Shown: one piece after another, positions 58,240 to 64,000 of the stretch
Numbering within the stretch: position 1 is the stretch's first letter
Layout of the letters: every line of letters begins with the position of its first letter
Assembly (NCBI GenBank): GCA_019914945.1
Contig: CM034101.1
Span: 11,667,188-11,731,187, forward strand
From: Typha latifolia
Taxonomy: Eukaryota; Streptophyta; Magnoliopsida; Poales; Typhaceae
Direction of reading: 5' to 3'
DNA length: 64,000 nucleotides
Translations under genes and position numbers: made by a program
The notes under the pieces: model-generated
Databases searched by the model: none
What the model was told of the DNA's origin: nothing
What the model saw: the letters and a program-made list of their open reading frames with translations, nothing else

Positions 58240-59019
58240 TCAAGCTTCATCAATTGTGCCGGTGAAAATTTATTTGAGTAAAATTGTGTTAATCAAATCA
58301 ATTTTTTATCAAAAGTAGTAGCTCAGTATTAAACTCATTGAATCTATCATTCAACTCCTGAAGTTGCATATCAATGATAGCATTGGAAATTTCTACCGAT
58401 AATAATGCAAATTTGTCATTTTATTATATTTATGTCTTGAATGGTCTAGAGGAACAGATGAAGCATCCATATTAGGTATCAAAATATCATATTTCGCACA
58501 AAATGAAGCACATCTTTTATAAGATTATCCTAATCACTATTTCTCATTTCTTGCAACCGTCGGATTGATATAGTTACTTGCTAGCTTCATACCATTTATT
58601 ATATCTTATTCTTTCTCTTGTAATCCTTGAAATAAGTCATTATTAATTCCCAAAAATAATTTCATTAGAGAAAGACAAAATGTAAAACCAAAATTTTGTA
58701 TTGACTCTAATAAAATATATGCTTCAGCTCCTTTTTCCGAATTTGAACCATCTTACATTCTTGTTTTGAGAACATGATTAATCACAGATGAAAGTACAAT
58801 AAATAATTTAATCAAAGTACCAAAATATAGTCCCTAATGAGTACAATCTACTAATTTAGACTAACTTCCTAATTTAATGTCTTACCACTCGAAAGCTCAC
58901 TAGTGTTGATGCTTCTACAACTTAAAATGTTCATTTTTAACGAAGAATATCAAGACGTTATTTAGCAATATCAACTCGAGTCAATTGCAGTTGATGTGCA
59001 AAACAATGAACATAATATA
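58240..59019 (-). pseudogene. hAT transposase (TTF-type zinc finger/DUF4371 family), middle to C-terminal relic
   Basis: Minus-strand frames give IYYVHCFAHQLQLTRVDIAK at the right edge, then shorter scraps (VVEASTLVSFRVVRH; PNMDAS with SSRPFKT). A well-kept end reads ISNAIIDMQLQELNDRFNEF, NTELLLLIKN. These are in the order seen in plant TTF-type zinc-finger hAT proteins: CIHCFAHQLQL core, NMD...RGRSRR, then VIDMQLQELN before the dimerisation domain. More than ten stops. The upstream part of the same gene appears at 61996-62135, separated by an LTR. Confidence 0.8.
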
Positions 59020-61995
59020 TGTCACATCCAACAAACAAAATATTCGCGTAGCTCGGCACGTGCACTAAGCTTAAGGGTGCACACGTGCAGGACACATGCG
59101 CCCCTTTTCTTTCCCCTCCCTCTCTTTTCTTTCTTCTCTTTCTTTCCTTTTTTCTTTTTTTTTCTTTCTTCTCCCCGCCAGTAGTCATTTCCCCCATCTT
59201 CTTCCTATCACGCCGGAGCATCGTCGGAACCGTCGATCTCCTAGATCGAAGCGCCAGAGCTCTCTCACCTTCCAAGTAAGTTTGATTTGTAATTTGTTGG
59301 TTAATTAGGATTCTTTTTAGTTTATTTTTTTCTCCTCCTCTTGGTCTCACTTTGATCTGGCTGACCGACAGCCTCTTGCCCTACTGCCTCAGTCCGATGA
59401 GCTTCCCTTTTTCGCTAGGATGCCCTAGGTGGCTTCCTTCGATCCCCTCGTGATCAGAGTCGTTAGGAGACCCCTCACCTTGGTTGAGTGGGTTTTCACC
59501 GCCGACCACCTCTGGCAGCTCGACTTCCCCTTGGCTGGCTTCTGCTCGCTAAGAGGAGCGTGTTAGTGCTTTCGGCTAGGTTAGCCAGCAGCCCTTCTCC
59601 CCACCCACCAATTAGGTTCTTGCCCGTCAATGGGTGTTCCTCGTCTTTCCCCACCGGCTGGGTAGGCACCTTGGAGGCCTTTCTTCGTCGTCGGGGCATC
59701 AACCGACATGTCGGCCCTAGCTATCAGCGGCGGTGGCCTCAAGTAGTACCCTTCCTCCCTCATTTCGGTCGAGGTGAAGAAGGAGGGAGGGGTGTCTCGG
59801 GCTCAGGCCCGCGTGCCAGGTTTGGTGTGACCTAGCCTGAGCCCGCATTTTGGGTGAACCTGGATGCGGCCCAGCTCGGGGCTGCGTTTTGGGTCGAGCT
59901 AGATGCAGCCCAGCCTAGGCTGGGTGCGGTCCAGCCCGAGGCCCACGTGCCCGGCTGGGCTAGGTGTGGCCCAGCCCGTGCTTTGGGGTGTGGTTGGGCT
60001 GCATGCAGCCCGGCTCAAGTTTGGGGTGGGTGGGGCTATAGGCACCCCAGCCTAAATTGGGGTGGGTTGGGCTAGCTATAGCCCGACCCATATGTTTTTT
60101 GTTTAAGGTGGGTTTTGGGCTAATTTTTGGTGGATTTATTTGCATTGCATTAGCTAAAAAGAGTAATTAACCTCTGATTATCTCTTCAGATTATTTAAGT
60201 CATTTTTATTTATTTTTAGTGCTGACAACCATGAGCCTTAATTAATCATTAATTTTAGCTAATAGTAGTGTTCGTTACATTAATTGTTTTATAAATTAAT
60301 TTTAATTCGCTAGGTCATGGCTTGAGAGTGTCGTTACAAATAACACATAACAGAAACTATCTCCAATTGGATACTAACATTTGTTGATTATAATTTTGGG
60401 CTAATTCAAATTTATCAAAGGAGTCGATGGTCTTGGTGTATCAATATTAATTGCTCCTATCTGAGAATTAATACAGATAAATGTAGAAAAATGATATTAA
60501 GTATGTTGTATTATTTGACGAAACTTATTAATTAAATATTATCAGTAAATTTTATAATGGTGATTTGGGCGATAATTTGAGAAGAATATCTTTATTACAT
60601 TTAATAACGCATCAGACCTTGGTACAGCTATGCTAGCTGCACCTGATTAATAAAGATAGGAATTACGAGATGGACCTACCCAAGCTTATAGTAAATATTA
60701 GTTAGATTATTTAACTCGTTAGTGATAGGAATTTGTGGTCATGCTTTTTTTTACTTTTCTTATCGAGGTGGACTATATACCTTATGAGGATGATCTCATG
60801 GCGTAGTTACAGCTAGTATCAAGAAAGCGGTTCAAGCAAGTGAAACTTCTATAGTCTAGGAGTAGTGTACATAATAAAATATTGTACCTTATAAAATCAT
60901 TACATTTATATCATGCATGTGCGTACGTTTTTCTTACCGTTATTATTGCACTCATGCATGGTAATTATATTTTACGGTTCAGTAAAATTTTATATATCTC
61001 TATGCATATTTCTTGGGCGCAATCATGTGTTTAGCACGCAAAACATGATAATGATAGGTGTTACATTATGCTTATTGTGTTGTATAATATCATGCCACTT
61101 GCACACGTGCACGACCACGACCATAAAGAAGGTGACTGCTATATTTTAATAGTACCCGACACCTCTTCAGCTAAGGTTAGGGACGAGATATACTATTATG
61201 TTTATATATATTAGGTTTCACGCTTGAGGTCTCAATCTGTTGATCACAAATAATTAGGTAGCCGTTTCGCCCGACGATAGTCAATTTATTATCGATTAAC
61301 GAAAGTCATACCTTTTAGGGTGTTTAAGATAAAGAGAAAAGGGTAGGAGGACGTAGACCTAGCAATACCTAATGACGCAGGGTGAGGGCGTTCATGAGCA
61401 ACGACTCATGATTTTCACACGGTAGTGAAATGATATGGAGCCGAGGGCTCGGATGGTACTATCAATATGCGATATTGACATATGTGATGGATTTAAAACC
61501 GATGTCTTAGCTTGCGATGGCAGACAATTGGTCATGTTGTTCGCCAAATAATGGGCTGGCGATTCAATCGCTATAATCTACCTTCCCTTTGAAGCATGCG
61601 TGTGGTTGGGGTGTGAGATAATGATGTTGCCTAAGTTACAAACTTGGTAGTCTAAGAGGATGCATATTATGTGGTGTAGCATTGACATGGCCTCTAAGCG
61701 GAGCTCGATGTCAGCTCGAGTTTGAGGACTTAGAGTTCGGATGATATGTGGTAGTTTATTAGTTGTGTGCGCATTGGATGAGCATGACGGGTATGTGGTA
61801 CTGGTGCTTTCTATTTGATTATGGTGCGAGCATTTATATTTACTTATTATTGCATCTTTCATCGCACTACTTTTAGACTATAGCAATGAATACTTGCTAG
61901 GCTTTATGCTCATCATCGGTTGGTGAAATTATTTTTAGATTAGTAGATGACCCCCGAGCTCGTAGAAAATCTGGCACCACTGGGCATTGGTAACA
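59020..61995 (+). repeat. Tekay-like LTR (probably solo) inside the hAT pseudogene
   Basis: Starts TGTCACATCC and ends near ggtaaca. It has the same composition order as the other Tekay-like LTRs here: TC/CTTT-rich tract (59100-59180), GC-rich part, AT-rich part (60130-60900), then a mixed end. I found no primer site, PPT or pol, so it may be solo. Five-base flanks (atata and ccttt) do not match, so either the ends are inexact or a deletion occurred. Open frames inside (for example 59488-59835) look incidental. Confidence 0.5.
59825..60090. repeat. Degenerate GC-rich tandem repeat in the LTR
   Basis: Imperfect units of about 30-55 bases built on gggct...tgcagcccagcc...tttgggt recur six or more times. 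Confidence 0.6.
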
Positions 61996-62135
61996 CCTTT
62001 TTTGAATTTCATGTTCTATTAATTTCAAATTCTCGGGAGCATTTCCTAGCACTACTTGTTTGATACCTTTCTTATGATTGGATAAAACTTTTATCAATTC
62101 CAAATTATTTCTTAATTATTCGACCCTTCTGTTTC
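61996..62135 (-). pseudogene. hAT transposase relic, DUF4371 part
   Basis: The minus strand reads LRNNLELIKVLSNHKKGIKQ, VVLGNAPENLKL, EHEIQK. This resembles the DUF4371 part of TTF-type hAT proteins (NFLELL..L..HN..I..VVL.NAPEN...). In the family this lies about 120-130 residues before the HCFAHQLQL core, so it pairs with 58240-59019. Those residues are missing at the LTR junction. Confidence 0.6.
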
Positions 62136-63117
62136 ATCATGCCGTTGAAAAGTTAATCATCGTTATTTTAGAAATTGGACATAATCAATTGGTGCATCCA
62201 GATGAATTTTAGTATTCATATTTCTCATGATCTGTTTGTGTATTACTAAATATTACAATATGTTGATTTTGTTTTTTCATCTTTAACTAGTCTGAAGAGA
62301 TAACAATACAAAATTAGGGAATCCTGTATTCTAACAAATTATTATACTGTTTAAACAAACTAGGAGTAAATCTTCGAAATATAGTACTAAACATTTCTAA
62401 ACTCTCTTCAAATTTTATCTCGGATATTCGAGTAACAGTCAAATAGTTTAGTTTTTAATCTAGAATTTGATGGGAGATTCCATGATTTCTTTTCGAAGTG
62501 TTTGTTTCATTATTACAAATTTTCATTTGATCGATCTAATTAAAACAAAACCCTAGCAATAATAAGAGAGAAACGAATAAGATTAAGAAGTACAAATTTT
62601 AGAATAAAAAAATGAAAATAACTGAACTAGATGTATCCCAGAACCAAACGAGATCTTAAATGGTTCCAAACTGTGGTTTTAAAAGAATAAACCACAGAAT
62701 CCCAAGAAAGGACCGGGCGTACAGAGTCGATAAAATAAGATTCACGGCCATGCATGTAGGCCAATCAAAAATTTGATGCTAAGATTCACTGCCGACCTGT
62801 CATGGTTCACCACTTGATTGTTAGACGACAAACATTATTACGAACAAAGAAATTTTTTTTTCTTTTAATGATGTACCTATCAAATCAGTTCGGCTACCAG
62901 ATTGAACAAGAGTAGTGGTAGCAAACTCGTCCTTGGCCACCCTTTTTTTGACTGTAAAAGAGAGACGGGGGCTCATATGAATCTACCACCGACGTCTCAT
63001 CATTCAAAGTACAGACTGGAAGACATTAAAGGTAGGTAGAAGAGAACAAAACATTTGAACAATTCTTTTATTTAGAAATAAAGATTAAGGAAAGCTACGG
63101 AGAGTTGAAAATATTAA
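62136..63117. other. Intergenic downstream of BAHD paralog 3: no gene seen
   Basis: AT-rich; no frame or repeat recognised. Confidence 0.5.
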
Positions 63118-64000
63118 TTACAGATCATCCGAGAGAGTTTTAAGACCATTTGCCAAGTAATTCTCAACATACTCCACCTCATGCTTTGGAAGAACGAATC
63201 CAATCTCGATTCCTCCCGGATCTTCCCAGCTCTCCGCCAATGATATGGCGCCGGACTTCTCAATGGAAAGGATCTCGACCTTCTCCGGTCTCCCCCATCC
63301 GAAATCGACGTCGTAGACTCTAAACTTGGGTGAACCAGCAACAGTCATGAGTGGCTCCTTCATAATTTGTTTGAATATTGTTGGCCATTCATGTGCCCTT
63401 TTCAAGCCAACGCTCAACCCTTCGATGGCTCTACCGATGGCCTCCGAGGCCACTCTGAGACCGTCTCGGCCCACGAGATCGCCGACGTCGATGGCCTCCA
63501 GTAAACAAGGACTGACGCAGTTCCCGAAGTACGCCGCCGGGATTGACGGCTCCATCCTTGCCCTGAAGTCCACCGCGAAGCCGAGGTGGGCTTCCTTCCT
63601 GAGCCCCGGAGAAAAATGCTCTCGGACTCGAACAAAGCCGACCCAGATATATGCTAATGTTACTACAAAGGTCGATAAATGGAAGCTCTTATTATTCTTC
63701 CCGTCGGCTTTGGAAAGAACTGCTTCTTTGAGTTTTTTGATGTGCGATTGAGTGAGAGTGAAGGAGGCGAGAAATAGATCGGCCGGAACAGCATCTGGCT
63801 CGGATAAGCCGGGGAGTTTATTTTGCTCAATGCTCAAAATGAATTCGGCCATGATTGTGTACAATCCACGAGGATCGGGGATCAAGGATCTATCGAAGAT
63901 TGGCATATTCGACTCGGCAGCGGAACATCCCGTTCGGCAAGCCGAAGCCCAGGAGTGCATGAACCGGATGGAGCTCGAGCCGTCGCACGCCGCGTGGTGA
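63118..64000 (-). CDS. BAHD acyltransferase, malonyltransferase-like (paralog 3), C-terminal part
   Basis: 293 residues are visible. The frame enters at the window edge exactly at the catalytic HXXXD (HHAACDG, 63979-63999), so about 167 N-terminal residues are outside. YFGNC (near 63510) and DFGWG (near 63285) are intact, and the frame stays open to a stop at 63118. It is recognisably the same clade as paralogs 1 and 2 but clearly more distant, with small insertions (for example ADGKNNKSFHLSTF). It ends at KTLSDDL, without the seven or so extra residues of the other two. Same strand as both, so it is part of the same spread-out cluster. Probably functional. Confidence 0.9.
   Translation of the reverse strand, partial: HHAACDGSSSIRFMHSWASACRTGCSAAESNMPIFDRSLIPDPRGLYTIMAEFILSIEQNKLPGLSEPDAVPADLFLASFTLTQSHIKKLKEAVLSKADGKNNKSFHLSTFVVTLAYIWVGFVRVREHFSPGLRKEAHLGFAVDFRARMEPSIPAAYFGNCVSPCLLEAIDVGDLVGRDGLRVASEAIGRAIEGLSVGLKRAHEWPTIFKQIMKEPLMTVAGSPKFRVYDVDFGWGRPEKVEILSIEKSGAISLAESWEDPGGIEIGFVLPKHEVEYVENYLANGLKTLSDDL

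Noticed and set aside
59488..59835. Possible host gene, 115-codon plus-strand frame followed by another open stretch
   Set aside because: Low-complexity and GC-rich, inside an LTR-like region with tandem repeats; no recognisable domain.

Overview
The window reads as TE-rich intergenic DNA of a flowering-plant nuclear genome. The evidence is nested Ty1/copia and Ty3/gypsy LTR retrotransposons, plant-type LINE and hAT remnants, and intron-less plant BAHD acyltransferase genes. There are no bacterial-style operons, rRNAs or CRISPR arrays. GC-rich third positions in the BAHD genes hint at a monocot, but the species cannot be fixed from the sequence alone.

Only three features look like host genes: two complete BAHD acyltransferases (25680-27065 and 41187-42572, minus strand, about 89% identical by hand alignment) and the C-terminal part of a third, more distant paralog running off the right edge (63118-64000, minus). 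A short fourth BAHD relic lies near 22950-23110. The first two genes sit in a segmental duplication (about 23750-27990 and 38470-43500). A 1.48-kb non-autonomous hAT element with an 8-bp target duplication sits in only one copy.

Layout. 1-8158: SIRE-lineage copia element A (minus): extra 3' ORF, pol, gag, PBS, chimeric LTR; its 3' end lies left of the window. 8159-19866: gypsy element G1 (plus) with a decayed, C-poor interior. It holds a solo LTR with a perfect 5-bp target duplication (9812-12414, minus) and has a 3' LTR split by a nested block (LTR-P fragment, gag-only gypsy R1, Athila-type integrase scrap). 20130-21133: 5'-truncated LINE with an 11-bp target duplication. 28040-29690: LINE ORF1 relic. 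29760-33605: gypsy element G2 (pol 3' end, PPT, LTR) inside gypsy remnant G3. 33636-38325: copia element B (plus), same family as A. 44170-52188: patchwork of an Ale-type copia element with 138-bp LTRs (D), an LTR-P promoter segment and a third SIRE fragment (C). 53313-56065: hAT-like edge, gag-only gypsy R2 and an inverted related LTR. 58240-62135: hAT (TTF-type/DUF4371) transposase pseudogene split by a roughly 3-kb LTR.

The most unusual signal is a 12-bp perfect palindrome, GCGTTCGAACGC, found exactly at least nine times plus many near-copies. It always lies in short clusters. In the best-preserved clusters a TATA-like box follows downstream on the element's sense strand. The module occurs in the SIRE-type LTR, in a gypsy-type LTR (LTR-P), and between pol and the extra 3' ORF of the SIRE elements. 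It looks like a promoter cassette shared between unrelated retrotransposons, with one copy placed to drive the extra ORF.
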